From positions 1 through 64,000 of the forward strand of contig CALGGS010000055.1 in assembly GCA_937915735.1 (NCBI GenBank): a stretch of 64,000 nucleotides of DNA, given 5' to 3'. The stretch is from an uncultured Treponema sp. (GTDB taxonomy: Bacteria > Spirochaetota > Spirochaetia > Treponematales > Treponemataceae). This document shows, one piece after another, positions 7,719 to 15,599 of this stretch. Positions within the stretch are counted from its first letter, which is position 1, and every line of letters begins with the position of its first letter. Below the pieces are notes generated by a model that had not been told where the DNA came from, searched no databases, and was given only the letters and a program-made list of their open reading frames with translations. The translations under genes were made by a program, and so were the position numbers.

Positions 7719-9308
7719 ATGAACTATTCAGAACTAAATCTAAACGAAAAAATTCAGCAAGGATTGAGAGAGGCGGGCTATGTCACCTGTACACCGGTGC
7801 AGGCTCAGGTTTTATCTTCTTCCCTTGACGGGAGCGACCTTTATGTTCAGTCTCAGACCGGAACCGGAAAAACTGCGGCCTTTTTGGTCACTATAATGCA
7901 GGAAATCCTTGCACAAGGCGAGGCTAAAAAGAATGCCCTGATTCTTGTGCCGACACGGGAGCTTGCCGTTCAGGTTGAACAAGAGGCGGAAAAACTCGGA
8001 AAACACACGGGACTTCGCTTCGCTTCTTTTTATGGCGGAGTCGGCTACGAAAAGCAGACTTCTTCCCTCAGAAAAGGAGTTGACATTATCATCGGAACTC
8101 CCGGACGCGTAATTGATTTAACCGAAGGAAAGCAGATGAACCTTTCAAATGTCGGTTTTCTTGCGATTGACGAGGCTGACCGAATGTTTGACATGGGCTT
8201 TTATCCTGACTTGCGGAAGCTCATCCACTTTTTGCCGCAGAGCGAAACGCGTCAGACAATGCTTTTTTCTGCCACATTAAATTCTTATGTCAAAAATCTC
8301 GCATGGGAATACACTCGTGACGCAAAGGAAATCACCATTGAGGCAGAAAATATCACGGTTGACGAAATTGATCAGGAGCTTCTTCATGTTTCAAGCGACG
8401 ACAAAATGCGGCTTCTGCTTGGAATTTTCCAGAAAGAAAAGCCTGAGAGCGTAATTATCTTCTGTGACACAAAAAAAATGTGCGAGATTGTCTCTAAGCG
8501 GCTTCAAATCAACGGAATCAAAAACGAATACATAATCGGCGATTTGCCGCAGTCAAAGCGACTGAAGATTATGGACAGTTTTAAGGCCGGAAAGGTCACT
8601 TGCCTTGTTGCGACTGATGTCGCTGCCCGCGGAATCGATGTGAATGACTTGGCTATGGTCGTAAACTATGACTTACCGACAGAAGCCGAGAATTATGTTC
8701 ACAGAATCGGGCGAACGGCCAGGGCTGGAAAATCTGGAAAGGCGTACACCTTCTGCTCTGAGCGGGATGTGTATTCTCTGGCTCCGATTGAGCGCTATAT
8801 CGAAAAGCAGATTCCGAGCCGTGTCGCAATAGAAGAGGATTTTACCGAGGATAAATCTAAGGATGTTTATATCCGGCTTGATTCCGAAGAGCAAGGGGGA
8901 AAATTCAGACGCGGATACACGCAGATGGACGCGGATGGAGGGGCTGGCAAGTCTCGAACTTCCCGAAGAAGGCGAGACCGAAAGAGTCTCCGTGAAGAGA
9001 GAAAATCTTACTCAAAAGAAGAAGTCAAGTCATTTAAGGGCGACAAATCTAAGAATACGGTCAGACGGGCAAGTGATGAGGAAATCAAAAAACTTTCTGC
9101 AATGTCGAGCGATGAAAGACTTAAATATTTTAAAGAAAAATATGCCTCCTCTTCTTCTGCCGTATATAATTCTGATAACAGGGCGAAGGGCAAAAAAGGG
9201 AAGGGCAAAAACAAATCGAAAGCCTTTGCCGCAAGAAAGGCAGAGAATCCGCCGAAAAAGCCGGGATTTTTTGCACGGCTTAAGAGCTTGATTGGACGAA
9301 AAAAATAA
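7719..9308 (+). CDS. DEAD-box ATP-dependent RNA helicase
   Basis: A 529-residue superfamily 2 RNA helicase. Motifs in order: Q motif around residues 22-28 (CTPVQAQ), motif I QTGTGKT (46-52), motif II DEAD near residue 152, motif III SAT, then domain 2 with ATDVAARGIDV and motif VI HRIGRTARAGKSG. Such proteins unwind short RNA duplexes in ribosome assembly, RNA decay or cold adaptation. After the core comes a basic, low-complexity tail (about 390-529) rich in Lys, Arg and Ser, typical of RhlE-type RNA-binding tails. A dispersed nucleotide repeat (8907-8939) is translated in frame inside this tail (around residue 397). The precise subfamily is not assigned. Confidence 0.94.
   Translation: MNYSELNLNEKIQQGLREAGYVTCTPVQAQVLSSSLDGSDLYVQSQTGTGKTAAFLVTIMQEILAQGEAKKNALILVPTRELAVQVEQEAEKLGKHTGLRFASFYGGVGYEKQTSSLRKGVDIIIGTPGRVIDLTEGKQMNLSNVGFLAIDEADRMFDMGFYPDLRKLIHFLPQSETRQTMLFSATLNSYVKNLAWEYTRDAKEITIEAENITVDEIDQELLHVSSDDKMRLLLGIFQKEKPESVIIFCDTKKMCEIVSKRLQINGIKNEYIIGDLPQSKRLKIMDSFKAGKVTCLVATDVAARGIDVNDLAMVVNYDLPTEAENYVHRIGRTARAGKSGKAYTFCSERDVYSLAPIERYIEKQIPSRVAIEEDFTEDKSKDVYIRLDSEEQGGKFRRGYTQMDADGGAGKSRTSRRRRDRKSLREERKSYSKEEVKSFKGDKSKNTVRRASDEEIKKLSAMSSDERLKYFKEKYASSSSAVYNSDNRAKGKKGKGKNKSKAFAARKAENPPKKPGFFARLKSLIGRKK
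8907..8939. repeat. Dispersed ACGCGGAT/ACGCAGAT repeat inside the helicase gene
   Basis: Three tandem copies of a 10-12-base unit (GACGCGGATACAC, GCAGATGGAC, GCGGATGGAG). The same family occurs between genes at 3641 and, reverse complemented, in another gene at 28174. It is translated in frame as RRGYTQMDADGG in the helicase tail. Confidence 0.7.
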
Positions 9309-9330
9309 TTCTTTTTACGAAGGAGGAAAT

Positions 9331-10812
9331 ATGAAAATAATGATGGTGAGTGCGGAGGCTGTTCCTTTCGCAAAGACAGGCGGATTGGCCGACGCTGTTT
9401 CTGCTTTGGCTGGAAATCTTTCGCTTTTAGGTCACGATGTAAAAATCGTCATGCCTCGCTACTATAAAATCGACAGAAAAAAGCTTACTGCCCTTGAAGG
9501 TCCTCTTGGAGTTCCTGTTGGAATGGGACAGGAGTGGACTGAGGTTTACAAGGCTCCTCTTCCAGGCTTTCCCAAGGTTGAGGTCTACTTTTTGGACCAC
9601 GAGAATTGCTTCGGGCGGGACGGAGTTTACGGAACAAAACTAGAGCCGGATTTTTTCGACAATCCATATAGATTTTCTCTTTTGTGTCACGGAGCCTTTC
9701 AGGTCTGCAACAAGCTGCAGTGGTTTCCTGACATAGTTCACGCTCACGACTGGAGCGCGGGCCTTGCCCCGGTTTTATTAAAGCATGTTTGTCGTTGGCA
9801 GCCGAATTTCAGCCGCACGGCGAGCGTTTACACGATTCACAACATGGGGTATCAGGGCGTTTACGGAAAAGAAAAATTCACTGACCTTGGTCTTGACTGG
9901 AATCTTTACTACGGGGCTGGCTTTGAGCGGAACGGAGCAATCAACCACTTGCAGGCAGGAATTTCCTGCGCTGACATGGTGACTACTGTTTCTCCGACTT
10001 ACGCTCACGAAATCCAGACAGTTGAAGGCGGATTTGGTCTTGACGGACTTTTGCGCGTTCGAAGCGATGTCGTCCGTGGAATCGTAAACGGAGTTGATGT
10101 TGAAACCTGGAATCCAAAAACAGACAAGCTTTTGCCGGCAAATTATTCATCTTCAAGTATGAAAGGAAAGGCTGAATGTAAAAAAGCCTTGCAGGAGGCT
10201 TTTGGCCTTGAAGTAAATCCAGATATTCCTTTAATCGGAATGGTCGGCCGACTGGTAAGCCAGAAGGGAATTGCCGAGGTTTTCGCGCCCACTTACGGCT
10301 CAATTTACAGCATTTGCCGGGATATGCGCGTTCAGTTTGCGATTATCGGAACGGGCGAAAAATGGTGCGAGGACGAAATCAACAGTTTGCAGTCAAAACT
10401 GCCGAATCTCAGGGCAAAAATCGGGTATTCCGAGAGCCTCAGCCACTTAATTGAGGCTGGAAGCGACTTCTTTTTAATGCCGAGCGCATACGAGCCTTGC
10501 GGATTAAACCAGATGTACTCGGAACTCTATGGAACTCTTCCAATCGTACGCAGGACAGGAGGCCTTGCAGACACAGTAGAAAATTACAATCAGGAGACTG
10601 GCGACGGAACAGGCTTTATGTTCGATGCTTTAACACCCGGGGCTATTTATGACACTGTAGGCTGGGCTGTTTGGGCTTACTACAACAAGAAGGACCACAT
10701 CAAAAAAATGCAGAAAACGGCTATGTCAAAGGATTTCACTTGGGAAAACAGCTGCAAGGCATATCTTGAAGTTTACAAGGAAGCTTTGGCCCGCGGCTGC
10801 GGAATAAGGTAA
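9331..10812 (+). CDS. glgA: Glycogen synthase (ADP-glucose type)
   Basis: GlgA transfers glucose from ADP-glucose to a growing alpha-1,4-glucan. The protein is 493 residues, a GT5-family GT-B fold. The N-terminal ADP-glucose loop KTGGLADAVSALA starts at residue 15, and the C-terminal domain carries the catalytic region SAYEPCGLNQMYSELYGTLPIVRRTGGL. I chose the ATG at 9331 because AGGAGG (9321-9326) sits directly before it; an upstream ATG at 9292 lies inside the helicase gene without a ribosome site. The start is 22 bases after the helicase stop. No other glg genes are adjacent. Confidence 0.96.
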   Translation: MKIMMVSAEAVPFAKTGGLADAVSALAGNLSLLGHDVKIVMPRYYKIDRKKLTALEGPLGVPVGMGQEWTEVYKAPLPGFPKVEVYFLDHENCFGRDGVYGTKLEPDFFDNPYRFSLLCHGAFQVCNKLQWFPDIVHAHDWSAGLAPVLLKHVCRWQPNFSRTASVYTIHNMGYQGVYGKEKFTDLGLDWNLYYGAGFERNGAINHLQAGISCADMVTTVSPTYAHEIQTVEGGFGLDGLLRVRSDVVRGIVNGVDVETWNPKTDKLLPANYSSSSMKGKAECKKALQEAFGLEVNPDIPLIGMVGRLVSQKGIAEVFAPTYGSIYSICRDMRVQFAIIGTGEKWCEDEINSLQSKLPNLRAKIGYSESLSHLIEAGSDFFLMPSAYEPCGLNQMYSELYGTLPIVRRTGGLADTVENYNQETGDGTGFMFDALTPGAIYDTVGWAVWAYYNKKDHIKKMQKTAMSKDFTWENSCKAYLEVYKEALARGCGIR

Positions 10813-10821
10813 GGCGAAGCT

Positions 10822-11166
10822 TTATGTAGTGTATCTTCGAAAAATATCAAAAATTTCAGTTTCAATGGCGGAGAGTTTTTTAGAAAATTCTTCGCCATTT
10901 TTATTTTCAATAGTTTTATTCTCTAATTCTAAATCTTTTTTTACTGATTTTTCTGTTTCCAGCGGCTTGAACAGCTGGTAAGGCTCTATTTCGAGTTTTT
11001 TTGCGATTATATCAAGTGTTTCTGGCTTGGGGAATTTGTGTCTGCTTTCGATTTCGGTGATGTATGTTCCGCCATAACCGATGACTTCTGAAAGTTGCTC
11101 CTGCGTCAGTCCTTTTTGTTTGCGGTAAAATTTTAAGTTGTTTCTAAAGGTTTCTCTGACAGTCAT
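10822..11166 (-). CDS. XRE-family helix-turn-helix regulator
   Basis: A 114-residue protein with a Cro/CI-type HTH at residues 5-65 (NLKFYRKQKGLTQEQLSEVIG, then ITEIESRHKFPKPETLDIIAKKL), followed by a charged helical tail that may dimerise. I chose the ATG at 11166; the reading frame can be extended six codons to a TTG, but GGAG at 11179-11182 (reverse strand) suits the ATG. It is divergent from the surface-protein operon at 11324-17564. The -10 regions of both divergent promoters carry the same TAGACTATAA sequence, so it probably regulates itself and that operon. Confidence 0.88.
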   Translation of the reverse strand: MTVRETFRNNLKFYRKQKGLTQEQLSEVIGYGGTYITEIESRHKFPKPETLDIIAKKLEIEPYQLFKPLETEKSVKKDLELENKTIENKNGEEFSKKLSAIETEIFDIFRRYTT

Positions 11167-11199
11167 ATCTAAAGAATACTCCAAAAAAATTGACAGATT

Positions 11200-11274
11200 T
11201 ATAGTCTAATAACCTTGCAATATTTAAAATATTCCTAAAAATTAGTTGAAAAAACATGTCGAATAGACTATAAT
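11200..11274. promoter_or_regulatory. Divergent promoters with a shared TAGACTATAA element (putative XRE operator)
   Basis: Rightward: TTGAAA (11246-11251), 17 bases, TATAAT (11269-11274). The TAGACTA at 11264-11270 overlaps the -10. Leftward: the reverse complement of 11200-11209 also reads TTAGACTATAA around a TATAAA -10. The two heptamers are thus inverted copies (TAGTCTA at 11202, TAGACTA at 11264), each overlapping a -10 box, as expected for the operator pair of an autoregulated divergent unit. Confidence 0.6.
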
Positions 11275-11323
11275 AAGAACATCATTTAAAAAGTCTTACT
11301 TTTTCACTTTTTAGGAGGAATTT

Positions 11324-11404
11324 ATGAAAAAGAAAATCATAGTGTCTGCGCTCTTGCTTTTGATTATGGCAAATTCACGGTTAGTTTTTCCTTTCAATTC
11401 TTGA
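11324..11404 (+). CDS. 26-residue hydrophobic peptide ORF at the head of the surface operon
   Basis: A short ORF beginning MKKKIIVSALLLLIMANS with the strongest ribosome site in the locus (TTAGGAGGAA, ending 3 bases before the ATG). It looks like a signal sequence or a single membrane helix and ends 7 bases before the next gene's ATG. It could be a real micro-protein, a translated leader that couples translation to the FN3 lipoprotein, or the remnant of a decayed lipoprotein gene. It is the first ORF after the promoter at 11246-11274. Confidence 0.4.
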   Translation: MKKKIIVSALLLLIMANSRLVFPFNS

Positions 11405-11411
11405 GGTTTTT

Positions 11412-13610
11412 ATGCATAAACTTAGGCGTTTTATTTTTCTGATATTCACGGCGTTTGCTCTTTTGATGGCTGGCTGTGAAAATGATGCGGACGGAGATTT
11501 TGAAGTTCCTAAGACAAATAATATTGCGTCTCCGGCTAATTTCAAGGCTGTATATAATCCTGTGACGAATGAAACTACATTCACTTGGGATGCCGTTGCA
11601 GATGCGGTTGGCTACAGTATTTTGGCTTCAACGAAAAATGACAGCGTTACAGCGGTCAAAATCCTTAGCCCGAATGGTACGACAGGGACTGTTTACGGAT
11701 ATTCTTCTTTTGTCGGAACTTATTATTACTGGCTTTTTGCTTATAATAATACTGACGAGAGCAAGCTCACGGAAGTTCAGTCTGTTACGACAATCGTTCA
11801 GGCTCCTTCAAATTTGGAATGTAGGAGCGTTTCGAACGGGGTCATTTCTCTTTCTTGGGCTGAAATGGAGGGAGTTTCTGGATACAAGGTCTATCATTCG
11901 CCTAGTGAGGACGGAACTTACACGGCTTTTTCTAATACAATCACCACTGCAGGGGCGACGATAACTCTTAGCAGTTACTCACCGAAATATTATTACAAGG
12001 TAACAGCCCTGAAAGGTGGAACTGAGTCATCTGATTTCAGCAATACCGTAGCGGTAGACATTCCTATTTTTGCCCCGAAAAATGTCCAGGCAGAAAAAAC
12101 TTCGACATACGGCGAAGTCAGTCTTTCCTGGAACAAAATCAGTGGCGTGACAGGATATAAAATCTACAGGGATACCGACAAAAACGGTGATTATGCTGAA
12201 TTAGTCGCGACTTTAAATGATGACAGCCGGGAAGATTACACGGTAAAAGACCTGGCAAAGGGCAATTACTATTTCTTCATCAAATCTTATTATGAAACAG
12301 AGGAGAACTTGTCTCCGTTTTCTGTATGTGCCAATGCCCGAATTTTAATTTGGTATCCCCAGAATATTACCGTCAGCGAAAGGACAGAAGAATCTTTGAC
12401 GCTTACCTGGGATGCCGTGGATGATGCGACATCTTACAAGATAACGATTATCGGCGATGAAGGAACTGAGGTTTCCAATTCCCCGACTCCTACGGCAAAT
12501 ACTGTGACGGTTACAGGACTTTCTGCGGGAACAGTGTACAGTGTACAGATTCAGGGGGTAGAAAGTGATGGTGAGCCTGGTGAAATATCTCCTGTTGTAA
12601 TGGGCAAGACTAATATTTCTGCACCGACATTGGATTCTTCTAATACGATTTTCGGGCTTGATTCAATTTTAGTTGCCTGGAACGAAGCGAAAGGTGCGAC
12701 TTCCTATAAACTGAAATATTCCAAAACAAACGATGCTGATTCAGCTACAGAAATTAATGATGAAATTGCTGGCACAAGTTGTTTAATTGAAAATCTGGAA
12801 ACTAATGTAACTTACTATTATTGGGTTTGTGCGGTTGATTCCGTAAATAACTATACGACTGGTTGGACAGGTGGAAGCGGTATAACTATGGTTACTCCGA
12901 CTGATATAACAATTTCTAAATCGGGTAATTATTATTATTTGACTTGGAATTATAGCGGGGAGTCAACAAATTTCAGAGTAAGATGTTATAAATGCTCAAG
13001 TATTCCGTCTGACGGGCAAGTTCCTGCTGATGACGCTGTTGTAATTTCATCTACAGTTACCGCAAAATCTTACAATATTACAAGTTTGTTAAACAATCGT
13101 GATGATGGTTATTTTTATTATATATTTACCGTAGATGCGTATTGCGCTTTTGACGGGCAATGGTATCAAGGTTCTACAAGCGATGGATATGGTTGGTACT
13201 TTTATGATCAAACTTGGCCCTATGGAGAATCTACACAGTTGCCTTCCTCGAAGACTCTGATTACACCAAGGAGTTATTACAGTACATACAGTTCTGCTTG
13301 GACTACTAGGTATATATCTACAACCTCATCTCAGTATCTTTATTTTAAGGCGACTGCAGGAAAAACTTATAAGATTTACTATGCTGACAAATATTCGAAT
13401 AGTTCGGTTTCTTATACCAGCTATACAAAAACAGACATAAAGTCACGGTATTATTGTGCTGGTGCTAGTTCATCTGCAGATTCTTTTGCCGAATATGATT
13501 GGCAATCCTTTACGCCTTTATATGATTCTTATTGGGTCATCGAAATCCAAAAATACAGCAGTTCTACAGCTGGCGGGTATTATGGAATTCAAATCGTAGA
13601 GACAGATTAA
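11412..13610 (+). CDS. Lipoprotein with multiple fibronectin type III domains
   Basis: A 732-residue predicted lipoprotein. The signal peptide ends in a lipobox (LMAGC, Cys near residue 21). It continues with about five to six FN3-like repeats of 85-95 residues, recognisable by recurring blocks such as LTWDAVDDATSYKI, LSWNKISGVTGYKIYR and VAWNEAKGATSYKLKYS. The last roughly 130 residues differ: they are rich in Tyr, Ser and Thr and contain a YFKATAGKTYKIYYAD block, as in PPC-like beta-sandwich domains. No enzymatic motif is visible, so an adhesive or scaffolding surface role is an inference. It is the first large gene of an operon with 13654, 14845 and 15600. Confidence 0.85.
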   Translation: MHKLRRFIFLIFTAFALLMAGCENDADGDFEVPKTNNIASPANFKAVYNPVTNETTFTWDAVADAVGYSILASTKNDSVTAVKILSPNGTTGTVYGYSSFVGTYYYWLFAYNNTDESKLTEVQSVTTIVQAPSNLECRSVSNGVISLSWAEMEGVSGYKVYHSPSEDGTYTAFSNTITTAGATITLSSYSPKYYYKVTALKGGTESSDFSNTVAVDIPIFAPKNVQAEKTSTYGEVSLSWNKISGVTGYKIYRDTDKNGDYAELVATLNDDSREDYTVKDLAKGNYYFFIKSYYETEENLSPFSVCANARILIWYPQNITVSERTEESLTLTWDAVDDATSYKITIIGDEGTEVSNSPTPTANTVTVTGLSAGTVYSVQIQGVESDGEPGEISPVVMGKTNISAPTLDSSNTIFGLDSILVAWNEAKGATSYKLKYSKTNDADSATEINDEIAGTSCLIENLETNVTYYYWVCAVDSVNNYTTGWTGGSGITMVTPTDITISKSGNYYYLTWNYSGESTNFRVRCYKCSSIPSDGQVPADDAVVISSTVTAKSYNITSLLNNRDDGYFYYIFTVDAYCAFDGQWYQGSTSDGYGWYFYDQTWPYGESTQLPSSKTLITPRSYYSTYSSAWTTRYISTTSSQYLYFKATAGKTYKIYYADKYSNSSVSYTSYTKTDIKSRYYCAGASSSADSFAEYDWQSFTPLYDSYWVIEIQKYSSSTAGGYYGIQIVETD

Positions 13611-13653
13611 TGAAAAAATGAAGGTTATAGTCCTGAACTAAAGTGGAGCAATT

Positions 13654-14835
13654 ATGAAGAAAAAAATCCTTAGCATATTTTTTATTTTCCTGGCTTTTTG
13701 TGCCTTCTCAAAATCTAAGAAAAAGGCTGTTTCTTTGGATGAGGCTATCGAAGAGGCGGCAAATAAATTTATCGAAAAGGCTGATGTCGGCTCAAAAGTT
13801 TTTTTAGGAAACTTTGATGCGCTGAATGCCGATGGCACGAAAAGCAGCGAACTTGAAAATTACATTATGAACAGTTTGCAGACTCTTCTGGTTGACAGCT
13901 CTTCCCTTGATGTTTCTGAGAGGGCTCAGCTTGAGTCCATACAAGCTGAAATAAATTATCAGCAGGCTGGAAATGTCAAGGATGAGGAGTGGGTCGAACT
14001 TGGACGGCAGGACGGCGCCCAATATGCGATTTACGGTTCCGGTAAGTGGAAAAGCAGCACCTATGAAATCATCTTAAAAATGACTCACATTGAGACTGCA
14101 AAAATCGCATTTAATTACAGGGGTGAGGTAGACGGCCGTGACAAGGAATTGCGGCAAATGCTCAGCAAGGTAGCACAGACGGAGCCTAAAAAGAGCAAAC
14201 TGGCTGGAAAATTTACCCTTGCCTTGACAGGAGGCTTTCACGGAGAGACTGGAGAGCATGCTTCCTGGGCAGAAGATAATATTTTCGCAGTTTATCAAAC
14301 AGAAAACTCAAATTATTCTGTCAAGGAAAATCAGTATGACAGCCTTACCGGCGCTTTTTCAATAAATTTTAAGCTAGGGCACGGCTTCGGTCTTGAAAGC
14401 GGGGTAGGTTTTTGGAACGGCGGAGAGGAAATTATTGTCTCCCGTAATTCTACTGGAGATAATTTTCGTGCAGAAAAATACAAATGCAGTGCAGTCGATG
14501 TGCCGCTTTGCGCGAGCTTTCAGTTCAAGCTTTTCCGTACGAGCATAAAACTCTTAGGGGGAATGAATTTTTCGCTTCCGCTACGGGCAACTTATGTTTA
14601 CAGAGGTTTAGGAGCCGGAGACAAAGTTGATTTTTCTCCGGAAAAAAAAATTATTCCCGGGCTTGTCTTGGGATTCGACTATATGATTCCGGTTTTTCGG
14701 AAAATCGGGCTTGATTTTGCCCTAAGGTACGAAAAGGACTTCCTTCCGTATGAAATCAATTATGAGTCAGAAGTCCGTGAGCTTTTTACTCGCTCAAGCG
14801 TGAATATTATGGCTGGTCTTTATTGCATGCTTTAG
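13654..14835 (+). CDS. CsgG/LpoB-like periplasmic domain fused to an outer-membrane barrel
   Basis: A 393-residue secreted protein. After a signal peptide (FFIFLAFCAFSKS), residues 25-170 resemble the CsgG/LpoB-type alpha-beta domain: a DEAIEEAANKF helix, SKVFLGNFDAL strand, SERAQLESIQAEI, and DGAQYAIYGSGKWKSSTYEIILKMTHIETAKI. From about residue 180 onward the sequence alternates hydrophobic and polar residues in beta-strand style (GFHGETG, GLESGVGFWNGG, GLVLGFDYMIPV) and ends in a hydrophobic strand, as in a small outer-membrane barrel. The combination would join a periplasmic sensing or assembly domain to an outer-membrane channel or anchor. GGAG precedes the ATG. It is in the middle of the FN3/ankyrin operon. 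Confidence 0.7.
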   Translation: MKKKILSIFFIFLAFCAFSKSKKKAVSLDEAIEEAANKFIEKADVGSKVFLGNFDALNADGTKSSELENYIMNSLQTLLVDSSSLDVSERAQLESIQAEINYQQAGNVKDEEWVELGRQDGAQYAIYGSGKWKSSTYEIILKMTHIETAKIAFNYRGEVDGRDKELRQMLSKVAQTEPKKSKLAGKFTLALTGGFHGETGEHASWAEDNIFAVYQTENSNYSVKENQYDSLTGAFSINFKLGHGFGLESGVGFWNGGEEIIVSRNSTGDNFRAEKYKCSAVDVPLCASFQFKLFRTSIKLLGGMNFSLPLRATYVYRGLGAGDKVDFSPEKKIIPGLVLGFDYMIPVFRKIGLDFALRYEKDFLPYEINYESEVRELFTRSSVNIMAGLYCML

Positions 14836-14844
14836 GAGAAAAAA

Positions 14845-15582
14845 ATGAAAAAATCTTGTTTGTTATTCATAATCGCAGTTCTGCTCGCGTCTTGCGCCCC
14901 ATTTAACGAAACTGATATTTCAGATATTTCCATAGCTCCTCCTTCCGTTCCCACAAATGTTCAGGCTGACAGCAATGCTTCTGGAATCAGGCTCACCTGG
15001 AACAGTGTTGAAAATGCGGATTATTACAGAGTTTATTATGGAACGAATTCTGAAACTTACAGTGGGTATTACGAAACTTACTCATCATCATATTTTGATT
15101 CTGATGTCTGGCCCGGGGACACTTGGTATTATTTTGTCGCTTCGGTTCAGGGCGGGGTAATCAGTGATTTTTCATACACGGTTTACGGGCAGAGAGTCCT
15201 AACATCTGGTCGCTGGTCAGATGTAACAGGTTATGGCATAGGTGAGGACAATGAGCTTTCGTATGAGTCGAGCGGCTCGTCGACTCGAAGCTGTTATGTT
15301 TATTTCTCTTCTACTGATGAGTATTATCTGGCATGGTTTCCTGTCACCGGGGGAAACTCCTATTCAGTGAAGGTTTATGACAGTACTAGAAACAGTTCTG
15401 TATTTGGCTCCGACAATTCTCCTGCAAAAGTCTCTGTTTATGTGTTTCCAGCAGGCTCAAGTTCCTCAGATTGGATAACTTGCAGCGATAGTACGACTGC
15501 ATTAAAGGCTCAGCTCACGGGTTATTATATGGTTTACATAAAACCATCAACGACAGGTTATTGCTATGTCGATGTTGACTAA
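14845..15582 (+). CDS. Small FN3-domain lipoprotein
   Basis: A 245-residue predicted lipoprotein with lipobox LLASC (Cys near residue 17). One FN3 domain follows at about 30-115 (VPTNVQADSNASGIRLTWNSVENADYYRVYYG). A C-terminal beta-rich half (about 120-245) contains YYLAWFPVTGGNSYSVKVYDS and a closing GYCYVDVD strand, similar in layout to the C-terminal module of the 11412 protein. The gene starts 9 bases after the preceding stop with an AGGAGAAAAAA ribosome site, so it is co-transcribed. Function unknown. Confidence 0.8.
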   Translation: MKKSCLLFIIAVLLASCAPFNETDISDISIAPPSVPTNVQADSNASGIRLTWNSVENADYYRVYYGTNSETYSGYYETYSSSYFDSDVWPGDTWYYFVASVQGGVISDFSYTVYGQRVLTSGRWSDVTGYGIGEDNELSYESSGSSTRSCYVYFSSTDEYYLAWFPVTGGNSYSVKVYDSTRNSSVFGSDNSPAKVSVYVFPAGSSSSDWITCSDSTTALKAQLTGYYMVYIKPSTTGYCYVDVD

Positions 15583-15599
15583 GATTTAAGGCGGAAAAT

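Noticed and set aside
9292..9330. Longer start for glgA
   Set aside because: The extra codons lie partly inside the helicase gene and have no ribosome site; AGGAGG directly precedes the ATG at 9331.
13611..13653. Internal promoter or terminator between the FN3 and CsgG-like genes
   Set aside because: No -10/-35 pair or stem of note; simple operon spacing.
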